Below the pieces are notes generated by a model that did not search any database, was not told the DNA's origin, and saw nothing but the letters and a program-made list of their open reading frames with translations. Shown piece by piece: positions 13,501 to 26,538 of a stretch of DNA of 64,000 nt. Origin of the DNA: Lactifluus volemus (Eukaryota > Basidiomycota > Agaricomycetes > Russulales > Russulaceae). How positions within the stretch are numbered: position 1 is the stretch's first letter; each line of letters begins with the position of its first letter. Both the position numbers and the translations under genes were made by a program. The stretch covers positions 248,001-312,000 of the forward strand of contig WTXI01000015.1 of assembly GCA_022376515.1 (NCBI GenBank), read 5' to 3'.

Positions 13501-13644
13501 CGGATTTCGCACCTACCCCCACGGCCGTCCATGCCGATGGGTATAGATCGTCTTGGCGATAGTCTGTCCCGAGGTGGAGGTCGGGATAATAATCAGCGTG
13601 TTGGAGAGCGAGGTCGTGACCTCGGCGGATTGAACTACGGGTGA
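10503..13644 (+). CDS. bur1: BUR1/CDK9-type cyclin-dependent kinase with RS-rich N-terminus
   Basis: This family (Bur1/Sgv1, CDK9) phosphorylates the RNA polymerase II C-terminal domain and Spt5 to promote elongation. The first about 430 residues are low-complexity: a Ser/Arg-rich block ([20 protein letters not shown]) followed by Pro-rich segments. The kinase starts at [10 protein letters not shown]. Further motifs are [15 protein letters not shown], the PITALRE-like [35 protein letters not shown], catalytic [30 protein letters not shown] and [20 protein letters not shown]. After [17 protein letters not shown] comes [13 protein letters not shown] and a proline/glycine-rich tail of about 160 residues ending RDLGGLNYG. 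At least five introns interrupt it. [15 protein letters not shown] and the insertion before the APE segment favour BUR1 over CTK1. CDK12/13 also carry RS domains, so that label cannot be fully excluded. Confidence 0.88.
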
Positions 13645-14495
13645 AAATAGGGCGATCAGCCATTTTTGTACCGTGAGATAATCGTGCATCGAATGACAAT
13701 ATTCTCACGTAAACGGTCTTGTATAAACATTTGATCATGTCACAACTCGGCCGAGCTCGGAAAACTAGTATCCCCCCACAAAAATTGCGAAAGCAGACGT
13801 GTGGATCGACTCGCATCGACGGTCTGACTGGCGGATTCCCTATTGCAAGAAAATCGGTCCAAACCGTTTCTCGGTATTCAGTGTATTGTTTTGATCTAAT
13901 CTAATCCTACATAGGCACCCCACTCTAATCCGCCAAAAGCTCGCAAGTCTCAGAGTGGTTCGATCTGACTTTCCCCTTTGCCATTTCCGTTTAGTGACGA
14001 ATATCCTGTACAGCCCCTCATCTTTGATCACGACACGCCCGTACGCAATTGCTGGTGTGGCAGGGTTTCAGCGTGGCGCAAAACATCCTGTTTCAGGATT
14101 TTCCCAACCCGAGCGCAGGCTTAAGCCTGTTCCGCATAAGAATGTTGGTGGCTCTGGCATTGATCACGGCCTTAACATTACCAGAGACGCCCACACCCCA
14201 AGCCGATTTCAAAATGGCACAGCCAAAAATCCAGCTAGGTGGACTAGGGGAACAGCACGTATGACATCAAGCAGAAAACGTGACCTCCTTCCGAACGACC
14301 ATAGAAAGTGCTTGATCACTTTGGTATTGTATTGTAAACATGATCTCATGTAAAACAACAGCCAGGTTGATAGCTCGGTCTACGCAAGCATCATTTTCGG
14401 AAAAACCCCACGAAATAAATGCAGTGGGTATTTGGCTATAGATCACTTTCACATTCTTTTTATATTGACTGCTAGCAGGTAACGATCAGAATAAA
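13645..14495 (+). other. Intergenic, BUR1 3' region and upstream of the VEFS gene
   Basis: This 850-bp spacer lies between two genes on the same strand. A frame at 13955-14353 and an overlapping one at 14049-14264 are open, but neither shows a domain or convincing splice pattern. Confidence 0.5.
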
Positions 14496-15923
14496 ATGGC
14501 TAGTCATGTTACGCATGCTCGTGCACCTGGATCAGATGTCATTGGTGGCGACGGTGCTGCATGGAAGCCCATGATAGCGGCTCTTGGAGCTCTCTCCTTA
14601 TCCACAACTGCCGCCGCTAAGAAAAGTCGCCTCCCGTTTCTTCGTCGTGTTGTCAGAAACAGCTTTTTACGACGTTGCCAAGCGATGGGCCTCGCTGTCG
14701 ACCCTGTTTCGCCGCTGACTCAAGTACTGGTTATCCTTTACAAAATGGCCATAGATGCTTCGGGTGACGAATCGGACAATGATGTGACAGAGTTTGTGGT
14801 CTACGAAGTTAAATTGACATTTGATAAGTTGGTTTGCCCTCTGTGCGACACCATGGGACGCTTCATTACCAAGAAAATGCTAGAAGCACACCTGGAGTGG
14901 GATCACTTCGAGGTGGAGGCGAATTGGCGAAACCGGCCAAACGGAGTTAGTTGTATTGTCCTTTCGAGAGGTTGAGGAATACTCATCGGTATAGAGCCTG
15001 GAATTGACGCTGGAGCTTCCTGGGGGCGAGGCATCAGTAGACGAGTGGGAGACTGAATCATCGTGGCAAGTAAATTTAGTGGCTGCCTGCGACCATCTGC
15101 TGATCAGGTTGGGAAAGAAGCTCTTCATCTTCATCTCCTAGGCCTTCTGCTGTTCGACCTTGGTCTCCTATCGGCGTTTCACTGGCGCCGACAGCTGATA
15201 CTGGAGAGCCGCGAACGCCTACGCGCGAGACCGATACGGTCGCGGAATCATCGGAAGATCCCTTCCCGGCATTCGCATTTAAAACCGAACCCTCTCCTGT
15301 TTCTACTCCTCATACCCCTTCTCTTGTTCCTGTCACATTTAGTGGTGGTGCTTCCGGCATTCAGGATCCTCTCGGGCCCCTTGGGGTTTATCCTTACCTG
15401 TTTTCGAGTGTGGTGAATGGAGACGAGGTTCTACACTCTTCTTGTCGCCCTTGCGGCCCGCGTCTTTTCGATCTCGTCGAGAGGCATCCATTGTCAACTT
15501 ACGGACTAACTTCGTGGTCGCTCTTGGAGAGGGACGAGGAGTTATTCGAAATAGATGACGTGAGAGACGAGGAAAAATCAATGCAGGCACTGTGGAATCG
15601 GTGGATCTTTTTCCAGCGACGGTTCTTGTTCTACTTTTCCTGGATGACTCTGTATGTTGACGCGGCTGAAAAGTCGGTACCTCCAAGATCCCTGCAAAGC
15701 GTTGAAAGAATTCGTAGAGATTTTCCAACGTACTATTACAGAAACCGCAGGATGGAAGGGCTTGCGAGTATGGCTATTGGTATGTTTCTCTATATCCTGA
15801 CAATGCTTGACCCACTAATTATTACGTTGCTCACAGCTACTGGCCAAACACAAATATCTTACAGGGGATGATGTTGTCACAGTAATGGGTCACTTTGAGA
15901 CCATCGCTGGTATCGGGCCATGA
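14496..15923 (+). CDS. Su(z)12-like VEFS-box Polycomb protein
   Basis: Su(z)12 is a core subunit of PRC2, which methylates histone H3 on lysine 27. The N-terminal exon carries a C2H2-type finger (VCPLCDTMGRF, then LEAHLEWDHFEVEANW) as in Su(z)12 proteins. A Pro/Ser/Thr-rich linker (around 15100-15390) leads to YLFSSVVNGDEV, then the VEFS-like core EEKSMQALWNRWIFFQRRFL, then TLKEFVEIFQRTITETAGWK, GLRVWLL and, after an intron, AKHKYLTGDDVVTVMGHFE, ending at TGA 15921-15923. The acidic stretch DEELFEIDDVRDEEK before the core fits the family. Several introns are needed. Its stop is about 110 bp from the stop of convergent Lys2. Function is inferred from family resemblance; other PRC2 subunits are not in the window. 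Confidence 0.75.
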
Positions 15924-16032
15924 CCATATTCGCGGACAAGAATGGGAGATCAGTTCCCTCAAGATATCAATATATCCATCACTGTACGAGGCTTTATCTG
16001 CCACCGATATTCTAGATACATGTCCGGCTATT

Positions 16033-19000
16033 TTAACTACCGCTACGTCCTAAAGCCTTGCCTATGAGACTTGTATCTAACACGGGAAGAGGATTCTTTC
16101 CAGGCAATGTAGGCTTGGGAAGAAATTCAACGTGTATGAGCCAGGACAGATATTTGGCCATCAACTCATCCGAAACAGTTCGACTTCCCTTGTCGTAGCC
16201 TCTCAAAAGCGCACACATATTTGAATCGTCGAGGTCAGGGGACTTCGTGCTTGTGGGCAAATCATCTAGGACAAAGTGGAGGAGGGGGAACAATGCATTG
16301 TCTTGGACATCCATGACGTGCTTTTCGAGCTTGCGCCTCCAAACGAGGTATTCGCATCGTTCTGTCGCAAAACCGTAGCGGGGGAGAGATGAAAATATGT
16401 CGTTGTATGTGGGAAGAGGATGTGCTCGTATGTGGAGGGCAGTCATCCCAGCACCGGGATTGCGAGAAATCGCGGCTTGTGTGACACACAAAGCCACGTG
16501 ATCAACTGGTACCATGTTGATGGTGTTGTCAATATCGGGAACCAGTCCAAGTTGTATGCAACCCTTGACAAGGCGCCAGATAAAGTCGTCTGTATTGGTC
16601 ACTAAACCGCAAATTAGATAAAAATAACCACCTGGCTTCACTTTCGACACACCTGCAGATTCTGCATCCCCTACAACGTAACCAGGGCGAACAATGTAAC
16701 CGCACAGGCCTCGTTTCCCAGCTTCGAACAGTAAATTTTCTGATACCCATTTGGATTGACCATATCCAGTCTTTAGGCCTGTACGTGAGCCCTCGAGGGT
16801 ATCATCTTCGGAAACACCTTCTCCCAAGGTTTCGGAAAGTCGAACATAATGTTCGGTGTCTATGACTGAAGTGCTTGACACGAAAATGAATTTTTTGGGC
16901 TTTCCAAGGTACGCCAATTCAATCGCTCTTAACGTCCCTAGGACGTTGGCAGAACGCAACCTCTCGTATGGGTATACCCAGTGGACCTTGTACGTGAAAC
17001 GGTGCATCAGGGAAATATGATAACGGACCATAGGAACTCTTGCTCACCAGAGCTCCATTATGAATCACCACGTCCACTTCCCTCGTAACGCGATCCCATA
17101 GTTGTGAAGAGAGACCGAAAGCCTCCTGGTCCAGGTCACCACAGAACACTTCTAATCGGGCAGTGCGAATCCAACTCTCGTCCCAAATACCACGGTCACT
17201 TGCACTCTGCCTCAGTCGTTCAGCAGCCTTCGTGTCTGTCGATGAACGAACAATACAGATGACCTTTTTAACACTCTCGCGTGAGAGAAGGCTACGCAGG
17301 ATGAAGCCACCCAGGAATCCAGTAGCGCCAGTAAGAAAGACAGTGAAACACTCCTTCCCGGCCTCAGGGAAGGTAGGTTGAAGGTAAGAGGGTCGTAGCG
17401 TGGAACGAAGGCCATCGAAGTCCTGGCTGTAGCTGATATTGTTTCTTGGGGATGAATCTTTAGCCGTGTCTGGGGCTAGGGCGTTTAAGCCGGTGAGACC
17501 GAAGTCTGCGAAGCGCAGAGAGTCTATCGCCTTGGACAGCCCCGCAATTGTCGGCTCATCAAATATCAGACCGAGGGGTGCATTCACGACAAACGTCTTT
17601 CGGATCTCGAAAATCAGCCGTGTGGCGAGAATAGAATGACCCCCGAGATCGAAGAAGCTCTCATCGAATGGGATTGGGGATGGTGCAGATGGAAGAATTC
17701 GAGACCAGATAGTCCGCATAGCTTGCTCAGTTGAGCTAGCTGCACGGGTATCTGCTTGAGGCCGCGTGTCGTAGGAAGCTGCTTGTGCAGTGTCTGGGAA
17801 GGGAAGGGATGGCTTGTCGATCTTGCCATTTGGATTCAACGGCATCCTTTTTAGTGGGACGAACACTATGTGATCGTAGTCAGACAAGCTACGTCTGGAT
17901 GAACGGACATACATGTAGGAATGCTGTAACTGGGAAGTTTTTTCTTTAAATGTTCTCTAATGTCTTTGATGAGTCTCCGATACTTGCGAATACCGCCAAA
18001 AACATCTCCGTCCTCGGCTAGATCACTAGCGAAGCCATCGAGATTGGGCCCCTCAAGCGGAACGATGTAGCTGACCAAGACCTTTTCTTCGTCTTTATCT
18101 CTTCGAACCAACGTGACATTTTCCCTGACAAGGTGGTGTTGACTGAGGTGGGTATCGATCTCTCCAAGCTCGATACGGAATCCTCTTATTTTGACTTGAT
18201 CGTCGGCACGTCCCGTGCATTCCACAATGCCATCTGGCATGTAACGTCCAAGGTCGCCGGATCGGTACATTCGGTCGCGAATACCCTTCCAGTGCTCGGC
18301 TTCTGGGCCGGGAGGGCCCCGTTCAGTGGTTGGAGGAGTGTGTCGTGTCGTTCGGCCGTGGTGGAGAACCAGTTCATCACGAACTTCTCGGCGGTGGCAG
18401 CTAGGTCTGAATACCCCTCAGCTAGTCCTCCGGAGCGTACGTAGATCTCCCCAATCTCCCCTACAGCACAAGGGACATGCTTGTCGTTCCTATTCACAAT
18501 TAAAAGTTGAACGTCAATCATGCCTTGGCCCGCAGGTATGATGTCTTTTTGTGTCGCAAGGAACGTAGAGTCGTCAGAGATGCTCGGTATACTGAAGTAA
18601 GACACAGCCCGTTGTGTCTCTGTTGTTCCGTACATATTTATGATGCGGACATTGGCTGCTAAAGACTGTAGGCGGGTGCAGTCACGTTTAGTCAGGACAT
18701 CACCCACGAAAAAAGCGTTGAAGAGGGAAGGAATTCTACACGTGGCTTGAGCGGATAGAAGCTGTCCCATAGCTGGGGTCAAGTGCGTAACCGTCACTTC
18801 GCTATTGGCCATCCATTCCGCCAGCCGCCCCGGGGTGTTAATATCATCGAATGTCGGAACATGAAGTTCGGCTCCAAAGAAGAGGGGGGTAAACACTAAT
18901 ACAGTCTAATAAGCATGTAGAATGGAGGGAATAAGAAGCAGCAATCTCACTATCACGTTGAATAGGATCATGGGCAATACCGCTGAGCATTGTAAACCGG

Positions 19001-20544
19001 AGGACTTTCCAATGTGGAACGTGTGGCCCATCCACGGGAAAAAGTGTGTGAGGCTATAATGTCGACCTTTTACACCCTTGGGTATCCCGGTACTCCCGCT
19101 CGTAAAAGATAGCGTGGCGATGCTATCTGGGCCAATGACAATGTCTGGATCATAATCTCGCATGTTTTGAGGAAGGAGAATATCCGTGTTATGACTATCG
19201 GGACCTCCAGCAATAGAACCGTCGGCATGCAGCTCCAAAGCAGGCACCTCGACGCAGATATGAAGTTCGGAAGCTATGAAGGTTCGAACAGTCGGGCTGA
19301 TCGTTCCCGCGCCTTTGAGTAGAATCAAGCCACGAGGTTGGGCAACACGAAGATAGATAGTCTGCCTCGAGGGAGGGTACGCAGGATCTACGGGGTGTAA
19401 TTTGGTGTATCAAAAGGGATTCAGATGGGCGGAACGTACCAATAACAGAGAAAACTGCTCCAGCCTTCAGCGTTCCCATGACTGCAACAACAAGGTCGAC
19501 ACTACGATGCGCATATACCATGACGATATCTCCTGGCTTGATGCCCCCAGAGATGAGGTGGTGGGCTAGAATGTTTGATGCTCGAAGTATTGCTCCATAC
19601 GAGTAGAACCTTTGTTCCTGTGGTTTGTCCAAGTGGGCTGCAGGGATGCTCTGTACAACACATGTTCGTTGGGGAAAGTGCCGAGCATTTTGAGAGAATA
19701 TGTCGGTGATGGGGCCTTTCCAGTCGCACCAATTCAGGTCTGCAGTTGGATCAGGTAGATTGACCTTTTGGGCAGGTGTCAACAGAGGGATGGACCCGAC
19801 GGGGGACAACGGATGGTGAGCCGCTTTGCGGAGAAGAACGGAGAGCTGATCGACGATATAAGAAATACGAGTTCGAGCGAATAGAAGCGAGTTGTATATT
19901 ATGCGCAGCGATATACGGGGTGCGACGGGTTCATGAATAGAAGCGGGGGTTCGAGTGACAAAAAATGTGATATCAGAAGTGAGAGCGCTAGACTGGATGA
20001 AATTCTCCTTCTGTGCATCCGTTTGGTCAAAGAATCTGACACGGAAGATGGACCTGGACGCTTCTGGAACATCGTCTTTATCTTTTCCAAGGGCTCGTAC
20101 CACGGTTTCAAGCGGCAGACAGTCCTGTTCGGCTTCACGCTCGGCCTGTTGAACATTTTTGACTACGGCCCAAAACGGATCGCTTGGTTCAACTGATAGC
20201 CTAAGAATGAGAGGATTTCTGGCAAATGCAGATGAGGAACCAATGACAAGATCTGTATCTCCTGTGTGCCGATGCAAAACGACCACGAAGGCGGAGAGGA
20301 GTAGATGAAACGCTGAAGGCCGATGTGAAATGGCCAAATCGTCCTCGTCTTCGGTGAAATTCTCGTCATAGAGGGCAAGTTTTAGCAAAGCCAGCGAGGT
20401 TTGTTCTGAGAGTTCGGCAATATGGGCTGCCTCAATAAGGCGCTGTGTTCCCAAAGGCCGGGGATAATCTGTGGGCAAGGTTATGGAGGGAAAATTACTC
20501 AAGCGGGCAGTTATTCGAGCCAAAGCTTGAGTATCTGAAGACAT
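16033..20544 (-). CDS. lys2: L-2-aminoadipate reductase large subunit Lys2
   Basis: Lys2 activates 2-aminoadipate with ATP, loads it on its carrier domain and reduces it to the semialdehyde with NADPH, a step of fungal lysine synthesis. The start at 20544 gives [19 protein letters not shown]. An N-terminal condensation-like segment is followed by the adenylation domain ([20 protein letters not shown]; core [59 protein letters not shown]). The carrier domain has [14 protein letters not shown] with the phosphopantetheine serine. The C-terminal reductase has the Rossmann start [18 protein letters not shown] and the catalytic pair in YGQSKW. Several short introns are present. It needs Lys5 for pantetheinylation, which is not seen here. 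There is an apparent frameshift near 18300-18345 (see findings). Confidence 0.93.
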
Positions 20545-20767
20545 GGCCAGGGAGTGGAAGGGCTGACCTGGCTGCTGGTCCGGGTCTAAACCTAAACCCG
20601 GCGGACCCATCGGACTCATTTCGGCCTTTATTTCGGATTTTCGGGGATCGAACAGGCCGAACACAGCATTTGAATCACAATTCCTATCTGAACAGATCAT
20701 ATCCTACACCATATGTTTTATTTATAACCCCTATTTTTTCCCACCTAAGCGATGCGGCCATTCACGT

Positions 20768-22272
20768 CTAGGGCTTGATGGCTATCTTAAGAGCCCCCCG
20801 ACTGTTCATCTTGTCCAGAGCAAGTTGATAGTCTTCCAACTTGAATATGTCTGTCACCTGCAAGTGTAGCGTGACGTCAAAATCATTACACAAACAACCG
20901 TGTCGTGCAGATTACCATGCCAGTGACTCTGATTTTCTTACTGTCCAGGTAGGCCACTGCGCGGGGGAAGCAAAACGTCTGAGAAAATGAGCCAATTATC
21001 TGTGCAAAACATGCATCAGTTTTCACTACGCAAACTGGATGCTTGAACTCGGGAGATGCACCCGTATCTCATCAGCAAAGATCTTCGAAGGTGGCCAGTG
21101 TACGCGTGCCTTATTTTCGTACACTCCGTAGATCATCAATGTTCCCCCACGACGCACGTAGTTGATTGCCTCGTTGGCTAATTTCTCGACTCCTGTGGCC
21201 TCGACAACAACGTCGAATCCATATGGGTGCTTCTCCTTGAGTTTGGCCCACTGTGGCTCCGGATTCTGTCGGTCAAGTTCGATGTATTCATCCGCAGCAT
21301 CCAGCTGCTTGGCGATATCCATCTTTATACCTTTATTCGCGGCCAGTACGACGTTTCTCGCCCCAGTCAATTTGAGTAATTGGGCGAGAATTAGACCTGT
21401 TGGTCCCGCGCCAAGTAGAAGGACCTCAGCGCCAACAGATTGGTTTAGCTTGTCAAGCCCATGAATGGCGCATGCAGCAGGTTCGAGAAGCGTTGCCTCT
21501 TCGTCAGTGAGGTTATGGATCTTGTAGAGCTTATGCTGTGGACTGCCTGATATAAGCAACACCCCTGTTGGTGACGAATCCAAGGCATACTAGGTGATGT
21601 ACTCCGCGAACCCGCCGTGCGAGCTAACCCCCCGTCCTCGGAAGTTTTCGCATAAGAGAGATTGGCCTCTGCGGCAATAGAAGCAGTTGTCGCACTTAAG
21701 AGCTGTCAGTAGGGTAACTTGTTTATACATCTCTCGTACCGTGATGCCAACATCGGCTACGCATCGATCGCCAATTGCGAAGTCCTTGACATCCTTCCCA
21801 AGCTCTATGATAGAGCCAACCGCCTCGTGCCCTGGTATAAGCTACTCAGAAGAGGAACGCGCGAGTGAACGGTCGAAGCAGTCGTGAAGAGGCAGAAAGC
21901 TCACGTACAGGAAATGTTGAGATAAATTCACCTTCATGTATGTGTGCATCGGTGCCACAGACACCTATGAAGGATGGCGCGATGATTGGTGACGCTGATG
22001 ACACCAAAATATGTTGAGAAGATACGAACCACAGCTGCTGACTATAAATACAGTAATGCCGATGAGAGAGGTCCCTTGACAAAGCAAACTTAGATAGGAT
22101 GGCTAACCTTTAAGGAGGACCTCGTCATCCTTGACCTGTGGAATTGGAACATCCTTGATAACAAAGTCCCTGGGCTGCCCCCGTCGAGTCGATTTCTAAG
22201 ATGAGCGTCATAGTGGTATGTGGTCAGACATACGGCGTTATACCACAGCGCTTTCATCATTCCCTGGACCAT
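20768..22272 (-). CDS. Zinc-dependent alcohol dehydrogenase, D-arabitol/sorbitol dehydrogenase type
   Basis: This medium-chain dehydrogenase oxidises or reduces a polyol/ketose pair in the cytosol. Spliced exons begin [13 protein letters not shown] (starts at 22272, 22260 and 22257 are all possible), then [37 protein letters not shown] holds the catalytic-zinc Cys, GHEAVG the zinc His-Glu, and [20 protein letters not shown] the four structural-zinc cysteines. The Rossmann fold is [19 protein letters not shown] and the C-terminus is [19 protein letters not shown] ending ALKIAIKP. Residues resemble the fungal arabitol dehydrogenase group (as in rust ARD1) and sorbitol dehydrogenases; substrate and cofactor cannot be settled by eye. 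It has about six introns and lies 224 bp upstream of Lys2 on the same strand, with no obvious shared role. Confidence 0.82.
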
Positions 22273-25200
22273 GATGGATATAAGGGGGCTGTAAACCTGT
22301 TTAGGGTGGGAGGGCTGTAAAAGATGTTATCCGACTGAGATTTCCCTCGCACTTATATGCAGTAGAAAGAGGGTGGTGACGTCACCGCGGATATTTGTCG
22401 CTGATTTCATACATGAAAAGGAAAAAGAACGTGCCGATGTTTCCGGGTAATGAGCTGCTTTCCTTGTACATTATAGTCGCCATCCGCGGTTCTGGGCACT
22501 ATTCACTCGCCCCGACCAGTTAGCCGTCGCCCCATGCACTTTATACCTTAGTGGGACCAGCAGGAGAGGATTAAGCAAGTTGACCGCGGCGATACTGATC
22601 AACCCTCTGATCAGTTGATGGAATAAATAGCAAGCTGCCCTTACAGCAAGCTGGGCCATGCACATCTAATAGTATTAAGTATCAACAAGCTGGAGTTCAG
22701 GCCAAGGGTGAGGGACACGAGCCAGGAACTGGCAAGTGACCCAAGCCGTAGGCTCGAACTTCAGCTTGTCCGAGTCAAGTATAGTACTAATCAACGAAAG
22801 TTCACCCAGGCATCATTAGGCAATCGGGCGTAAATTTCTCTTCACTGTTCTTTCTCATTTTGCCTTACCGCTCTCGCCTGTACCATCTCTCGGCAAATGT
22901 AGGCTGTAAGAGGGCCACGGGGCTTCAAGTATCACAAGTATTTGACATTGCCGAAAAACTGTAACTACTTGCTGTAATCTCACAGGACAGGGTGAATGTC
23001 CTGAGACTGTCACCTCAGTATTGTGTTGCTGCAATTGTTCAGTCGATGGTTCACCACCGATTCACTGTGTTCAACATGGTTTACTCTGCTACGTGGATCA
23101 CCGAAAGGATGTGGCAGGAGAAATGTATCGGGCTCACGAGGGCTGCTATTGCAGAACTTGGGTCGGCTCATGAATCAGCCCTCGTAGATCTGACTTTTGG
23201 GGCCCGGGGATGCCGTGCGCGCCACAGATATCATGTATCTGATGACAGCGCTGTTAGTTCGGCACGGCGCTATGTACAGATTGTCACCCATCATTACCAC
23301 AGTATCATGGTGTGTGTGTGTGTGGGGGGGGGGGGGGTTGCGCTTGGGGGTGCGGGGAGGCGACATATATTTGGGAGGGGCGGTCGCTGTTCAGCCATCG
23401 GGAGCCCCATTCCGCGATCAGCTGGTTCTAGCGGGATAGGCCCTTGCCGCATCTACTGGTTACGGGTACCTACGAGTGTATCAATCGGACAGCACGTGAC
23501 TTAACCATCCGAGTCTCCCACGCACAGACAGTTCACGTCTTTTTCGTTCTCATTAAAAATATCATAAAGACATGTATTAAATGACACCTGCCAAGTATCA
23601 AATGAAGCGGGCCAGAAATGAGTGAGATATAACAAAGTGTCCGAATGATGGGTGTGGCTGAGGAAGGGTTGGATATACATTACTGAAGTACCCCTGTCAA
23701 TAACCAGGGTTCATCGACGTTCATCTGGGATGTGCATAATGTTCCTCACCCCGGTCCACTGGCCCGGCTCCAGCTAAGACTCATACTATATTTGGATTGA
23801 CAGGTGAAAAACCGGCTACTGTTGGTGGTTGTCACGGCGGGTTGTCTGTCTTCAACTGGACACGTAATATATTATCCGCCAAGTCCGTGTCGCTCGTCTT
23901 CAATCCTGCCTGTTTTTCTTCCTGACTGTCACTACCAAGGTGGCTAGTAATGTTTGGACCTGCTCGATGTGTGTCTCTTGTTTCGAGGTACTGAGCCATT
24001 ATGACGGTTTCGTTTTCCAAGTCCCTTCACCGGCTAGGACTCCCGAGTCTTTAGAATTGGTGGTCGCCCTACCGCGATCAAACTCGCGTATTGCGACGTC
24101 TGGGTCCTTGCCTCTACTCCCTTGACACCGGAGACCAAAACTGCCGTCGATTGCGTCGGCCCTGTCAAGTTTGTCGTTGGGCCAAATGCAGTCCCATCTT
24201 TTCTTGGGTAAGTTGGTTGTCGCGAGAGCGGTCCATTAGGCGTTCCTATACCCGGAACTGAAGCTGAGTTTCATAGGACTTGTCCCCGAGGCATTACTAC
24301 TCACCGTCGGAGAAGTAGCAGAGAAAACGAAACAAGAGAAATTAAAACCATGGCTGTCGGTAACGGTTAAATATATTCATTGGAGACGATAAAGGACACG
24401 CGCTACATCTACTCCCAGCGCTCTCTGGGACTATGGCGAGGCGGAAGCGATTAACTTGGTAAATCTACTGAGCAGAGGGAGAACGCTGCCAAACTGGGAC
24501 TCAGAATACCGAGAGGCTCGTTACTTCACTACTTGCCAGCGTGAGAAGAAAAGAACAATTCCGCAAGCGGGTGTTTAAAAACTAGGTCTGTCACTATGTG
24601 TGTCTTGGACGAAGAGTGAATAAACGCGGCGTCTTTGTTTCTGAAACCGAGAAATAACTTCTATAGAGTCAGCACAGAGTGAACCAAAATGAAAGGTCTA
24701 CATGCCAGGATTTGATCTGGCAAAATGTCAAAAGCGCTGTCCGAAGTTGTGAATGGGAACGCCCACTTAATTCTTGAAGCCGAAAATAAGTTTCTGATTA
24801 GAATCACCCCAGCCTGGGCTATGTCATTCATCCAATAATCTCGGGGAAGATTCCTAACCCATAGAGGCAAAAGGCAATGCGCAAGGACGTGAATCCGGGA
24901 CTCAAGTCGCATATTCCCTGCCATGGGGTATGAGCATCTTTCTGTTGATTCCCCATTTCTTAATAATGCCTTAAACAGGGCGTCATTGAAGTAGACGGCA
25001 GCAATGAGTTGCGAACATTATACGAGAGGTATTAATTATATTTGAATTGAGTAAGCGTTCTGAGGTTCGGGCTGCAGGCGGTTCATCTGAGTGATCTAAT
25101 CTTAGTGGACACGAGACGCAAATGACAGCCCTTCCAAATTACACTTTTCAAGTTTCTCGCCGGTTTTACTCCCGAGAACTCCTGGAGCGGAACGCAAGAT

Positions 25201-25354
25201 GTTTGGGTTTAATCTAAGATACAAATAGTGCAACAAATACAAATGCTTTGCTGGTCCCAACCATCAGAAGGAACTCGACATTAGGGTGGTATGTTTGACG
25301 ACTGGACAAGAGCGTTCAAGAGTCTGGGTGGCAATATATTTATGAGTAGAAGAA
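22273..25354. other. Long intergenic stretch
   Basis: The 3.1 kb between the dehydrogenase start and the phosphatase stop shows only short frames with no recognised domain. A (GT)n plus G-run lies at 23308-23361. No RNA gene was recognised. Confidence 0.5.
23308..23361 (+). repeat. (TG)n tract followed by a 14-G run
   Basis: A run of TG dinucleotides is followed by 14 consecutive G (23324-23337) and further G-rich sequence. It may form a G-quadruplex and is slippage-prone, so the exact lengths may be unreliable. Confidence 0.9.
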
Positions 25355-26072
25355 TTAATCAAGAAGGGCAGCTCGAGTTACTGTTGGAGAGCACGCTGGG
25401 CGTGGACACAACTGTCTTTCCCACTCTCGTAAACAACGCACAAAGCCAGAGTTAGGTTTAATGCACGGGCGACGCTGGCGGACAAACGAAATTGCAGTGT
25501 CGAATGACATGCCACGTTTGCGAATGAGATATGCTATAACAATTGATGCCGAGCGGGAGACACCCTGCAGCAAATAGGATGAGGACCCAAAATATCGTGA
25601 AACTGCGCCACCTCCGCCAATCAAAGTCCGGAGGTGACCATGACGGTGATTGGGCGAATATGTAAATCGAGAGGGAAACGATGCCTACTTGTTGGCAATG
25701 AACAAGAACGTTGCGGCCCCTATGCAAGGCAGAGTCAATGTCTTCGACTGCGTCTTCTAAATGAGGATTGAGATCTTGACTCTCGAGGTCCAAAATGTCC
25801 ATGCGGTAACACTCATAACCATCGTCCTGAGATTTGGGTAGCCAAGGGACATCAAGGACTTGAACGAGATGTTGTATATTATGTTCCTTGAGTATAGAGG
25901 GATCGAGAACTGCAGAGATAGATCCAAGATAGAGAGCACCGGGGTTAGCGGTTTGGGGTCTGGGAGATGGGGGGGTTGAGGGAAGGATGAGATGCATGGG
26001 GGTACACATCGCCTCCGCAACTTCCGGGGAGAGACCTGAAAAACTAATCATGGATGCACGAGCTTGGGGCAA
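25355..26072 (-). CDS. Dual-specificity protein phosphatase
   Basis: Two exons give a compact DSP of about 190 residues. The N-terminal part contains GALYLGSISAVLDPSILKEH and HLVQVLDVPWLP, typical of atypical DSPs, then a candidate general-acid loop DILDLESQDLNPH. The active-site signature HCxxGxSRS is assembled across the intron: VHCQQ before it and GVSRSASIVIAYLIRKRG after it (donor near 25690, acceptor near 25566). RQRRPCIKPNSGFVRCLREWE is the usual C-terminal helix. It is a small cytosolic tyrosine/threonine phosphatase; the target is unknown. It is divergent from Rho1, with 466 bp between ATGs. Confidence 0.85.
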
Positions 26073-26538
26073 GAAGATGCAGAAAGGGTTTGTTTATAAA
26101 CCCATCATGTACTTCGCCTCTGTGTCTGTTCGAGAGTCTAGCCTTACTGTGACGTGGAGAGCTCACCCCTAACCCTAGTCATGGGTTTATCTTTAAATCA
26201 AATATTTGGTGCCGTTCGTCAATGGGACAAAACTTCAGGCTTGAGACCCAAGTGCAAGGCCATGCATACAGAACAGGGAAACAAACTGAATACAATACCC
26301 GTGGGTCCTCGTATAGGATGGGAACCGGATGACAAGTCGTCACCGCCTTTTGAATACAGTACTGTACCCATCAATCACCGGTCACCGGTCACCGCCTCGT
26401 CGCTTCACGACCAAGTTCACACGCACGAGCCACCAATGGCAGTTCGAGTCCCGCTTCAGAGCCCGCTACCCTTCCTCGCCACAACCACCTCTCCCCCTGG
26501 CCTTATCCCCCTAATCACTCGTACTAGTACTCTCCATC

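Noticed and set aside
13955..14353. 132-residue plus-strand frame upstream of the VEFS gene
   Set aside because: Overlaps another open frame, has no domain and no supporting splice signals; likely chance.
22300..22760. Possible tRNA or small RNA near GGCTCGAACTTCAG
   Set aside because: A lone B-box-like word without A box or cloverleaf pairing.
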